From Mycogone perniciosa (lineage: Eukaryota > Ascomycota > Sordariomycetes > Hypocreales > Hypocreaceae): a DNA stretch of 64,000 nucleotides. The stretch spans positions 54,918 through 118,917 of the forward strand of contig JAOALB010000156.1 in NCBI GenBank assembly GCA_025331125.1. Reading direction: 5' to 3'. A model generated the notes under the pieces. It searched no databases, was not told the origin of the DNA, and saw only the letters and a list, made by a program, of their open reading frames with translations. The translations under genes were made by a program, and so were the position numbers. Below are positions 46,316 to 56,817 of the stretch, piece after piece. How positions within the stretch are numbered: the first letter of the stretch is position 1; each line of letters opens with the position of its first letter.

Positions 46316-48312
46316 ATGATATGACTTATGTTTGTCTCGTGGACTGTCCGGAGTACTGGATGGCGTTTTGGTGGACATTGAATTTACGCATACGGAGTAC
46401 CTTCTGTTGCATGGATAGGGGCGGCCAAGAGGAGGCCTACGTCAGGCAGGGCATGAGAGCCAAACAAAAGGACTGTGCTTGGTATGTGATCGCCGATGCA
46501 TATATGCACGTGTCCGTCACACGCAGCGGGCTATTGTCGGGCGTTCGACATCAGATGGGGTTGACGTGATGTTTTATGGCGACAATTCCGCTGTTTCATA
46601 GGTCGACTCGTAAGCGGCATTGAGACATCCAAGAGATGACGGAGTATCATTGAGAACAATGTCGCAGAATTTGCCTGGTGATGTGGCTTCGTCATGGCGC
46701 ATATGCTGTGATGCCGTTTTCTTCTGATGAAATGTGGGTCGCACAGCGTGAATTGTCATTGATAGAGTACGAGGAGGAATGAGGTAATAAGATGCCAGGG
46801 ATTTCAGACGCAGCTGCGTCTGAGTGAAGGTGAAAAGTTTTCTTTTCTTCCCGTCCCAACGATAGCCATTAAGAGGCAGGGGCTTGTTGGTTAAGAAGAG
46901 TTGGCTAATATTAATACTCCGTACTCCGTACGGTGTTTTGTTTTAAGGAGCGGTGGTGGGTATGTATAATGTTTGTTTGTTAGTGGTATTAATATGTTGG
47001 GCCTAGTGGTTGGTTGAGTTCAATAAGAGGGTTGGCGAAGAGACAGCCACCATCTATCCAACATGATGACACCCGGATAGATAGATAGACCGCTCGCCAT
47101 CCATGTATAATACCTAAGCTGAAGACGGTGAAGGTCATCATCGCAGCACAAACCGGGCAATTCGTGTAAACTATGCAAATAAGCTTCTTCGGCAAATCGG
47201 TGACGTTACACTGCTCATGCCGTGTAATAGCAGAAAAGTACTCCGTACGAAGTAATAATAATCAGATACGACCTGCCAACTTACTCGTACGAGAGCGTTT
47301 GGCGCACGGATTATCATTTTTTGTGCAGGTCGAGTGACATACATGATATTACTCCGGGGTTGAGGCTAGTGCAGCTAAGCTTTGCTCGTACGAGTATGGC
47401 TAGTAATACGACTTCGTACTACTTCGTACTCTCCAATATTATTGGTACTCGTAATATTTTCGGTCCTCTCTCCGGCATCTCGAGCCGTCAGACAGGGGAC
47501 ACATTGTTTCTTTCTTACTGCATTGAGTCTCGGCAGTTCGCAGCTATCCCCATTCTGCTCAGCAGAGTGAATTGTGCAAAAACAAAGGCCCGCGAGAGGT
47601 GAACCGGTTCAGTGATGACTAAGAGCTGGTCCAATCACGGATAGTCCGAGCGCCCACCGAATCAATAGCACTTTGTGCGAACAGACACCGTCACCTTGGC
47701 ATACTCGTATGCGTAGTACGGGAGCACTGAGACGACAAGTAATTCCTAGCTCTGTTCTTCTGTCTTTGTCTTTCCCAGCTGTCTGGTTGGGCTGCAAGCA
47801 GGCATTATCAATATGTGTGCGTTGATCAGCCACAGTTTGTGGGAGGCGGCCCTACCCCTGGGCATCAACCTCGCGAACACCAACACTAACACCTACAACA
47901 CCATATAATATCTCACTCGCCCGGTCTCTCGCTCCACTTGTGCCGTCTGATCCCTCTAAAAACTAAGGATAATAGGAATGACAGAAAAACAAACTGTCCG
48001 GTCACAATGGTGCTAGTCAACCCCATTTGCGGCCGTTGATGAACGCGCTTAGCGGATACGACGCCGTGCGTTTCCCGTTCTGTCAATGCTATTGTTCTCC
48101 GGCATCCACTACCAACCGTGTGTGGACTCTGTGGAGAACTGCCTTGCTTTGCCAGCCGTTGCAGGAATACTATTAGTAGTGCAATGTTCCTCACGAGAGC
48201 CGCCCACCTCTTCCTCTGTCCCTCATTCGTCTGTCGGATCATGCCTGGTGTTGGAGACGATCAATGGATGCACTCACTGTAACTGGAACCGGCTTCGCAT
48301 AACCGATTGCAA
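46316..48312. other. 2-kb gene-free spacer
   Basis: It contains GTACGGAGTAC-type motifs near 46393, 46918 and 47240, and CTTCGTACTACTTCGTACT near 47410. Open frames do not exceed about 116 codons and overlap each other without domain content. No RNA gene was seen. Confidence 0.5.
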
Positions 48313-49543
48313 ATGGCAAACTGGGAGGATCAAACCTATGGCAGGTCCGATGCCTTGTGCTGGGCCCTGTTCGCCCCGACTTGCTGTTCGTCAGCACCCT
48401 TCAAAACTTTGTGTCTTTACGAGTATTATATGCTGACATGCGAGGGCCGCAGTCATCGTCATACTTCGCCTCTTTTGTCGCGCATACTTTTCGCGAGGCA
48501 AACTGGGACGTCTTGGACTCGACGACTACATCACCGCAGTTTGCGTTATCCTCTTCTTGATAACATGCATATTCATATCCATCGGCTCCGACTACGGCCT
48601 GGGGAAGCACCAAGCTACGCTTAGTCCATACCAAATCCAGCAATCTGTTAAATGGAACGCCATCATCAACAGCCTCCTGATATGGACATTCTCTCTCCCT
48701 AAATTCGCCATCATCGCCATCCTGAAACGAATCCTTGACTATGGAACCAAAACATCCATTCTTTTCTGGACCCTTGGCCTCTCTTCGCAGGCCTGCTTCC
48801 TCGCCACCTCCATCTGGTGGTTTGCCATGTGCCAGCCAGTTGCGTATCAATGGGACAGGAGTATCGAAGGCGGGTCATGCGCTCCCGTAGGAACCATGCT
48901 GCGCTTGGCGTATGCGACATCCATTTACTCGGCTTTTCTCGATCTTTTCTTCGCGTTCTATCCTATACCCTTCATCATGAGGCTCAATATGCCCTTGAAA
49001 AACCGGGTTGCTGTCTGTATAGCTCTCGGTCTCAGTGCACTGGCATTTATAGTGTCGATATATAAGCTCGTCATCTTCAAAAGCATCTTCGACATGTTGG
49101 CCACCGACGCTACATGTAAGTTGTGTCATGACTACTGTTTTTGATCTGGATATATCTAATTATGACTCTCTGCTATAGACCCGGTTGCCTACCTCGATAT
49201 CCTGGGCCTTTCTGAGGGCGCAATCCTCATCATTTGCGCTTCTCTCCCTACATTGGGCCCTCTTTTTCGGCTTGCCAAAGGCAAAATCACCACTCACAGG
49301 AGCAACCCAAGTGCACCACACGAGTCTGCGGACAAAGGTCAGGCCCGACTGGGAGCGCGCGATGACGGTGGCTGGTCCAACTTCAGGGGTCATAAGCTCA
49401 TGGACCCGGAAAACGGATCGACGACGGAGATGCACGCTAGTGTTGACGACATACCGCTGGTTTCGGTAGCCCCTTGCGCTTCAAACAACAACAAGTATGA
49501 TGCTTCTCACCAGCCTACAGAGTATGAGAAGTGGGAAAGATAG
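48313..49543 (+). CDS. Rhodopsin-like seven-helix integral membrane protein
   Basis: Three exons give 355 residues: 48313-48344, 48445-49115 and 49179-49543. Exons 2 and 3 are well supported: the 63-bp intron 49116-49178 restores DATYPVAYLDILGLSEGAIL, the typical join in this family. Exon 1 (MANWEDQTYGR) and the 100-bp first intron are tentative, chosen because the frame just before 48445 is closed. Seven hydrophobic helices are visible, for example ITAVCVILFLITCIFISIGS, then SIWWFAMCQPVAYQWDRS and ALGLSALAFIVSIYKLVIF. The motif CQPVAYQWD and the closing ASLPTLGPLFRL mark the fungal rhodopsin domain group (PF20684, Pth11-like relatives without CFEM). These are plasma-membrane proteins proposed to sense surfaces or ligands. 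The C-tail of about 85 residues is polar. Confidence 0.8.
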
Positions 49544-50414
49544 GGTCCTCAACATCTAGGTACCCGGCTGTCTGGTTGGTTTGGTAGAGTCTAGAGTCTC
49601 TTCCCCCATGCTAGTGCTGAGTGCACTTCGAGCTAGACCCCTATTTCGAGTGTCGACCGACATACCCCAGTCCCAACCCTGTGGGGCTAAAAAAGTTCAT
49701 CAACCCGGCCGGTAGTAGTAGTATTCTTGCAGATTGGTCGGGATTGGGAAGTTGTGCTAGGAATTCAACGGCTGGTGCAGGATGTCATGCGGCTTGTGAG
49801 TTTTTTTCCTCTTTCATTCAGGTTTAGGAGTTGTCGGGTATCAAATGCAGATTATCGGCCAGAGTGCTGAAGGAACACGATACATGATCAGTCATTACGG
49901 AGTATGGAGTGTTTAGGCAGTAATACCCCTTCTACTTTTTTTTCTTCCAAGGTTGTCGGCATCTTTGTCGGGTAGCAGTATTAGTACTCGTAGTATGGAG
50001 TAACTATTTTCTATTTACTGAGGACCAGAGACTCCGAACCCCTGACGAAATTTGTGTGATTATTTATCCTGCCCGAACACGAGCTATAACGGGCGGCATC
50101 TTGACTATTTAGCAAGTCTAAGCCCAAAACGAATTGGGCAGAGCAATGCGATTGGATTGGCGGCTGACAGGCTGGCAGGTGTGAAACATCCATATGCCAG
50201 CAGTACTACTTCGATGGTCGGAGTAACGATATACATGGTACCTAGTATTACCTCATAATTCATTGTTGGTTGTTGGTTGTTGGTTGCGACTAAGTCCCAC
50301 AAAACTCATGCTTCTCCCCCCGTGACAACTCGGCACTGCTATGAACCTGTTCCAATACTGATCGGCTTTTCTATTTTTTTACTACTGTACTCCGTACCAT
50401 AAACACACTAAATC
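49544..50414. other. Spacer before the O-methyltransferase gene
   Basis: An 871-bp gap with two GTACGGAGT-type motifs (49897 and 50390) and a TTGTTGGTTG triple repeat at about 50262-50286. The second motif lies only about 20 bp before the methyltransferase start codon. No gene was seen. Confidence 0.5.
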
Positions 50415-51690
50415 ATGGCCTCGGCAGATGAAGTTGTTCGTTCGTTGGAGGGCCTTTCGGCAGCTTCCTTTGCTAGTGAGGCGGAACGGATTCGTGTGCG
50501 GGATGCATTGTATTCTGCGCTGCGGAGGGTTCAGTCCCCGTGGGATATCGTCTGGGAGCATAATTGGGTACACAGCGCCACAAATGCTTGTGTGAAGACG
50601 TTTATCGACGGAGGTGTGTTTACGAAGTGGGCAGAGGCTGGAGGCGGGCAGAAGACGAGTGTAGAGTTGGCGACGTTGACGGGGATGGAGGAGCAACTTG
50701 TTCGTATGTGAAAGCCTCCTACTCGTGCTGATGATTTTGTTATAATGGACTTTTGTCTATATGGGCTCTCATCTTATATATATACTCACGCGAGTAGGAC
50801 GCATGACTCGACATCTCGCTGGCCAGAATCTCGTCGTCGAAGTCGCAGAAGACACATACGCACCCACGCCATATTCCCTTGCCCTCGCATCGTCAGACCC
50901 GCCTCTGGCGTCTGTGTATGGGAAATTCTTCAGCGAGCTCAACGGGCCTGTGTTTGCCAACATCCCGCTGCACCTGCGCGACACGGGTTACCGCAATCCG
51001 ACAGATGTGAAGGACTGCAACATGCAGCACTGGACGAAGACGAAGGATGACTTCTTTGAGTTTGTGGGGCGGGATGAGGGGCTATTTAGGGATTTCCATG
51101 ATGCGATGGAGTGCCATTCGCGGTTTAATCTTACGTCATGGGTGAAGGTGTATCCGACAGAGAGTATTGTTGCGAATGCGAAGCCTGGAAGGGCGCTGGT
51201 TGTGGACGTGGGAGGGAGCAAAGGATACGACCTGGAGAAATTCAGGCTCGAGCATCCGAATATTCCAGAGGGGAGTTTGATACTCCAGGATGTACCGGAT
51301 GTGTTGTCGGATGTGAAGTTGGACAAGGCGATTGCAGCGCAGGCGTATGATTTCTTCACGCCGCAGCCTGTTCAGGGGGCGAAGGCGTATCTCATGCACA
51401 ATGTGCTACATGATTGGACGGATGATAAGGCGGGTGAGATTCTGAAGAATGTGGCGAGTGGGATGGAGAAGGGGTATTCGAGGTTGTTGATTCACGAGAG
51501 TGTGGTGAATAGTGTGAAGCCGCTGGCGAAGGTGACGACGTCGGATATTACTATGATGTCGATCTTAGCGGCGAAGGAGAGGGAGGAGAAGGAGTGGAAG
51601 ACGTTGCTTGAGGGTGTTGGGTTGAGGATTGTGAAGATTTGGAGGCCTGAGCATAGTGTTGAGAGTATCATTGAGGCGGAGTTGGCATGA
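50415..51690 (+). CDS. SAM-dependent O-methyltransferase (class II, COMT-like)
   Basis: Two exons (50415-50703 and 50798-51690, intron 94 bp) encode 393 residues. The N-part has the winged-helix dimerisation fold (VELATLTGMEEQLVRRMTRH after splicing). The SAM motif VVDVGGSKGYD lies near residue 230, and the catalytic His motif MHNVLHDWTDD near 297. Length fits fungal O-methyltransferases that decorate polyketides and other secondary metabolites; the substrate is unknown. The gene ends 21 bp from the end of a convergent secreted hydrolase gene, a compact pair that may belong together. No polyketide or peptide synthase lies within the window, so a large biosynthetic cluster is not supported. 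Confidence 0.92.
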
Positions 51691-51711
51691 TGTTGATGGT
51701 ATCTTCTGTCT

Positions 51712-52948
51712 CTATTCCAATACGGAGATCCATTTCCTCAACAGCTCCTGAATGTCATCGCTGTTCTTCTCCATGAAAAGCATGTGTCCATTACCATGAA
51801 TCCCGACTTTTCCTAGCTCAACATGCTTCAACTTTGAACACCCTGCCTGGCGCAAATACTGCACCGTGCAATGGTCATACTGCGCATGATATGACGCCTC
51901 GCCAGTAAGGAGGAGAATCGGCGTATCCGCCAAATTCACCAGCTGTCTTGGCTTCGGATTCTCCGCTTGTAATAAGCAATCTAGCAAATCAGGGTCAGAC
52001 GATGGATGGGGTTCCTTTACAAGATCAACATCCGGATCACTCACTGGGGGCGAGTATGTGATGGGTATATCGCATACGCCCCATGCTCGTGTAGGTAATT
52101 TCTTGGAAAAGACAACTTCTTGGAATGGCGGACCTTTGGGTTCAAGCAGGACGAGGGCCTTGGCGAGTTTAGGCCGAGCATCAGCGATGAGCATGGGCAT
52201 TGGTCCGCCTTGGCTGTGTCCCACAAGGATAGCTGGTTTGTCGATTTTATCGAGCAAAGCAGCACCAGCTTGTTGAACGATTTCTTGCTGATATGTCTCG
52301 TTGGCGATGGATTGCACCTGGGCAGCATAAAACGCATCGAAAATAGGATCGCCCATTCTTCCTGTGCCTGGCCATTGAGTGTGGTTGATAGCTTGGGGCC
52401 AGATCATGTAGTCCTTTGTCGCTGTGAAGTAACTCTGGGTGGTATTCACTGAGAATGGAGGTATGATAGAGGAGCCGTGTGTGGTGTTTGGAGTCCAGGG
52501 GGAACGGCCGCGGGAGGTTTGGTCGATGATGTAAACTTCGTAGCCCTGCTGGGTGAAGAGTGAGGCCCAGCCACGGCCGCCGTCTGGTTTGTTGAGAAAG
52601 TTCTGGATGAAGAGTTAATGGGTGACATGAGGAGATGAGAGTTGAGGGAGGACTTACAGTGCCTGTTTGTCCTTGTCCATGGATGAGGATAACAGGCGTG
52701 TCGTGGGCGATTCCTTCGACCGGCATGAGTCTCTCGACATACATCTGTCCTTGAAAGGCGTAGTCGCCTGATCCAATGTCGACATAGCGGCCTCCGATGT
52801 AGAAGTACGAGCGAATATACGGTGTCTCAGAGTCGATGCGAATGATGCTATCACGGGCCGCGTCATGAATATCCGAATGCTCGCCTAGCACAGCGCTGCC
52901 ATTGAGAAGCAGCGCCGCCGTCGAAAGAACGAATTGGGCGGCTTTCAT
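51712..52948 (-). CDS. Secreted alpha/beta hydrolase
   Basis: Two exons (52948-52658 and 52602-51712, intron 55 bp) encode 387 residues. The first 22 residues (MKAAQFVLSTAALLLNGSAV) form a signal peptide. The oxyanion strand VILIHGQGQTGTNFLNKPDG is restored by splicing, and the nucleophile elbow GHSQGG places Ser near 227; a His near 370 (GNGHMLF) completes the likely triad. GYEVYIIDQTSRGRSPW is the usual strand after helix A. Several N-x-T/S sites (NHT, NET) agree with secretion. The closest groups are fungal secreted esterases of the AB hydrolase superfamily; the substrate cannot be told. It is tail-to-tail with the O-methyltransferase. Confidence 0.9.
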
Positions 52949-53552
52949 AGCGTTCTATGGACCCTAGGAAAGCTTAGAAAGACAAAGGTGACAAGCCTCG
53001 GCCGCCTTACTCTCAATGGTGGTGTTGCAAGGAGAAGGCTGGGGAGGGACAAAGTCCTGGAGTCGGGCAAAGCCTCCCCCATGGTTTTGCGTTGTCTGGG
53101 CGCCGATCTGCTATTTTTGGCTGTATGCATATACTACGTACGACTATGCACTCCGTATGCAGAAGATGAATAAGAGACGTGATCAGCTAATCTCAGTCAC
53201 TCAAGTCTCAGAAGAGGTCAAACTTGAAGCTCGATTGGGCATGTCACGCAAGGTTGCCCAGGCAACGATCATGTAAAATACGACAGCTTGACTGAACATC
53301 CAGTAATACTGTTGGAGATCACATCACAGAAATCAGCAGAAAGAAAAAAAATTAGAAGAATATTTAGAGAAATGTGTCTTTTGGTATCTGGTTTTGTGTA
53401 TCTTCCACCCAGCCGGACCCTGTGTCTCTTACAGGTCGCGAGAAATGCATCTCTTGCATCTCGATAATCAGTGTACGTCTTCTACTCCGTACCGTGATCC
53501 TTTCTATATGGCGACCACTGCCCAATTGTTACTCCATTTAGGCAATAAATGA
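52949..53552. other. Spacer hydrolase / GTPase A
   Basis: A 604-bp gap that should hold the hydrolase promoter and the GTPase A 3' UTR. One TACTCCGTACC motif occurs at 53483. No gene was seen. Confidence 0.5.
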
Positions 53553-54635
53553 CTATAGAATTGTGCAGCGTTTGATCTGGTCAAGGTTAGCTTCCATCAC
53601 ATAACAGCACATGCACCTGTTCCTCGAAGAATAGCTGCGACCTGCACAACAGTCTTGGCAGTGGTGACAATCATATTGGCCACTTGCACCTTCGATCCGG
53701 CCAATTTGTCTCAGCTGTCTGCCAGACATCTGCACCGCAGGACGGGATTGTTGGAACTTACCCATGATTCTCCCAGATTGGCCTTCTCGTCTTCACGCTC
53801 TTGGAGTTGCTGCTGAAGCTGGTTGAACTCCTCGCGCGTGGCATCCCTCTCACGCCTCAGCTCTTCAATCTCTTGCTTTAACTTGTTGATCTGCTCGCCG
53901 AGGTCCGCATCCAACTGCTTTCCGGCAGACGTGAGACTCACTCTCCCTCCGTTCTTCTCAAGCTCGGTCTGTATCTGCAGAGCGACAGGTTTTGAGAACT
54001 TCATGATTCGCCTTATTATGTCAAAGGTCGACCGTTGGTTGTCTTCATGCCGCACGACCTTTGCTCCTCTTGACACCATATCACCCCAGACATCATTTCG
54101 ACCTGTCCGCTCATCTGAACGACCTTGTCCAACAGTGCTATTAGGAAGTTGGTCCCACATGGTGGTGGCAACGACCACTCGACCGTAAGCGTCCTCGCCG
54201 AGGATTTTCTTGAACAGCCGGGTTCGCTTCATTTCATTGCCTTGTAGGCGGTTCACGTTGATCGGCTGGAGAAGAATGAGGCCGGTGAGATAGATGCCGT
54301 GCGAATAAGTCCGGGCCATGAAGTCGGCTACAAGGTTGAGAATATCGGCATCGGAGAGGTAGGTATCATCAAAGCCAGGCGTGTCAATCAATGTGACCTT
54401 CTTGCCGTCCAGAGTGAGAGTGACAGGCTCGACCTGTTGCGTGCCTTGTGTGAAAGACGGCAAGTAAGCACAATATCCATGTGGCACCGACCAAACAAAA
54501 CTCACAAGAATCGATTCCATGCCCAATCTTCAGGTCGCTTCTGCCAGTAGCTTTGGAGATGAATGTCGTTTTTCCAGCACCAGTTACGCCTATGACGGCG
54601 ATGAGAATATCATTTTGGGAGCTGATTTTTGCCAT
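53553..54635 (-). CDS. AIG1/GIMAP-like GTPase A with coiled coil
   Basis: Three exons (54635-54506, 54444-53762, 53714-53553; introns 61 and 47 bp) encode 324 residues. The P-loop GVTGAGKTT starts at residue 16, and the Thr/Ser-rich G2 region lies around IGHGIDSC. The first intron splits that Cys codon. G3 is LIDTPGFDDTYLSD, and TTMWDQLP is in the G4 position of AIG1/Toc34-type GTPases. A coiled coil of about 45 residues (LGEQINKLKQEIEELRRERD onward) follows. The third exon gives a Cys-rich tail (CHHCQDCC, CMCCYV) that could be acylated; if intron 2 is retained the protein stops 16 residues after ESW. Such GTPases act in immunity and membrane tethering in other kingdoms; their fungal role is largely unknown. 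It is divergent from paralogue B. Confidence 0.85.
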
Positions 54636-55277
54636 GATTGCATTCGCGAGGCGGACTTTCACGGGGGGAGATGAATGAACTGCGGACACAACAGATGAGA
54701 CGGCAAACACAGGCGACAGCGTATGCGATGTTTGTGATTCTCTGACGGACGATGGAAATGGCTCTGGAAACCGAAAAAATTGGGCATCTCTCGACTGATC
54801 TTCTCTGCGCGGGGCGCATATACTGATGGTTGAAAGTAAGCCACGTCACAACAACCGCCAACGAAAGGTGCAGGACGCCAACCAGCTTCTGCGGGAGGCC
54901 AACAGTCGATCTGGACGAATCATCCCTAGTACTAACACAATAATGAGCATGCATGCGCTGTGGCTTCATGCACCATAGCCACCCGAATATGACCTGTTGG
55001 GCACAGCGCAGTTCTATTCGTCAGCCTTCTATGCCCAGCTTTGAGGGGTAAATAAATGGGCATCCTACGTTAGGTAGTCTGTTTCATGGGCCTCAATATC
55101 TACCTACTCCTTCGCCTACGTCAAGACAAACAGACGTATCGTATCCCCTATGAAGAAGTGCTGATTTATCTCCGTTTTGAGCGTCTTCCATGCTGGATCA
55201 CGGGAAACAGTACCCACTTCAGGCGGTTGAGAAAGACCCGAACATGCAGTATGTCGTGAGGTTTTCCCTTCTGTCAA
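54636..55277. promoter_or_regulatory. Shared divergent promoter of the two GTPase genes
   Basis: This 642-bp gap separates two paralogous, head-to-head genes. I see no strong palindrome or repeated motif. Small upstream ATGs occur on both sides. Joint regulation is likely from the arrangement alone. Confidence 0.45.
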
Positions 55278-56332
55278 ATGCAAGCATCTCAACGAAATAA
55301 TAGAATTCTCGATCCCATTCTACCGGCACGGCAACATGTGTCAATTCTACTTCTTGGTACCACTGGAGCCGGAAAGTCCACGTTTATTGCCACTACCTCT
55401 GGACATGATGTCCAGATCGGCCATGGGCTAGCATCATGTATGGTGTTTGTTGTTCTCCAGATGTCCGAGATTCTCACTCACTTCTCTTAGGCACTGTCAA
55501 TTGCGCTCGGTACGATTTCGAGCACAACGGGACGCGTATTGCTCTTATCGACAGCCCCGGCTTTGATGACACCACTCGCAACGACATGGACATTTTAACA
55601 ACCATTGCGAGCTACATGGGCGGTGCACACTTGCCACCCATCTATGGAATCATCTATCTCCATCGAATTACCGACAAGAGGCTTACTGGGTCGGCTCGCA
55701 TGAACCTTGAAATCCTGAAGGCCTTGTGTGGCCAACACTTCTACCCTCACGTTGTTCTTTCGACGACTATGTGGGGTAACGTACAAACGGAAGATGCGCG
55801 TGCCGAGTGTGAGGAAAGGGTCAAACAGCTCCTCGAATCTCCTTCATACTGGGGCGACATGAACGACATGGGGGCTTCGTATATACCGTTTGATGGTAGC
55901 AAGGAGTCTGGCTTGACAATCATTAATCACCTCTTATCTCGTCGACCTACCGAGCCTACTGAGCTTCAACGGGAGCTCCAAAACATAACGAATGTAGAGG
56001 ACACGAAAGCTGGCAGTATCATCGTTAGAGAGCGGCAGAGGCGGGAAGACCGGCGACAGAGGGAACTCGAAGAAGAGTTGGCAGAGAAGACAGAGCAACT
56101 AATAGCAGAGAGGAACCAACTTGTCGCGTATGGGATGGTGAATGGCCAGATGTCATACCCCAGGAGGATTGCTCATAATGTTGCACGCCACCCTCGAGAC
56201 AAGTCTATAGGCATGAAAAGCGCTCGCTCCACACCATCCTCCGCGGAGCAATATGATGCCGAGAATTCAAAGAGCAAAGGTATGCTATCTCGCACGTTAG
56301 ATATCATAGGTACGTTTGGTAAATACATTTGA
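55278..56332 (+). CDS. AIG1/GIMAP-like GTPase B with coiled coil
   Basis: Two exons (55278-55437 and 55491-56332, intron 53 bp) encode 333 residues. The P-loop GTTGAGKST starts near residue 27. The intron splits the Cys codon in IGHGLASC at the same place and phase as in GTPase A, then continues TVNCARYDFEHNGT. G3 is LIDSPGFDDTTRND, and STTMWGNV matches the G4 position. The conserved YLHRITDKRLTGSARMNLEI and SYWGDMNDMGASYIPFDGS segments are typical of this fungal family. A charged coiled coil (RERQRREDRRQRELEEELAE) follows, then a basic Ser-rich tail. It has no Cys tail, unlike A. The pair arose from one ancestor with the intron already in place. Function is inferred only as GTP binding. Confidence 0.88.
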
Positions 56333-56817
56333 AGGATGAACTTTCGATGTATTATTATTTCTTGTCAGACGGTGTCATCCAGGTATGAGTTCTGGTAACA
56401 CCAGCACATCTCCCTGTCTCCTATTACTTCCGATTCTCATGTCGCTACCAATATCGCGACAGCGAGTGATTTCACTTGTTGAATTTCTTGCACGCCAAGT
56501 TACTGAAGGAAGCCAAAGTGAAGCAAATGAAGATGTAAAATGACGATTCGTAACCCTTGCCCTCAACCGCTCACACCGAGTCCATTATCTCCTCAACATC
56601 TTGATATCCAATCAAACGCCCCCCAATCTGCTTCGGAATTCGTCCCAATGTCCTACTATGGACTAATATACTGCAATTTGTCATGACCTTGGATGCCGAT
56701 TTCAACAAGTTGATGTGCAACATATCCTATGTAATCGTACACGCCAGAGCACACCCAGGCTATGAACTTCGTTCACAAGTCAGTAAATAACAAAAATGCA
56801 TGCCTGCAATTTCATTG
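56333..56817. other. Convergent spacer GTPase B / F-box-like gene
   Basis: A 485-bp tail-to-tail gap. No gene, repeat or RNA seen. Confidence 0.5.

Noticed and set aside
48301..52948. Secondary-metabolite gene cluster around the O-methyltransferase
   Set aside because: No polyketide synthase, peptide synthetase, terpene cyclase or P450 is present within the window.
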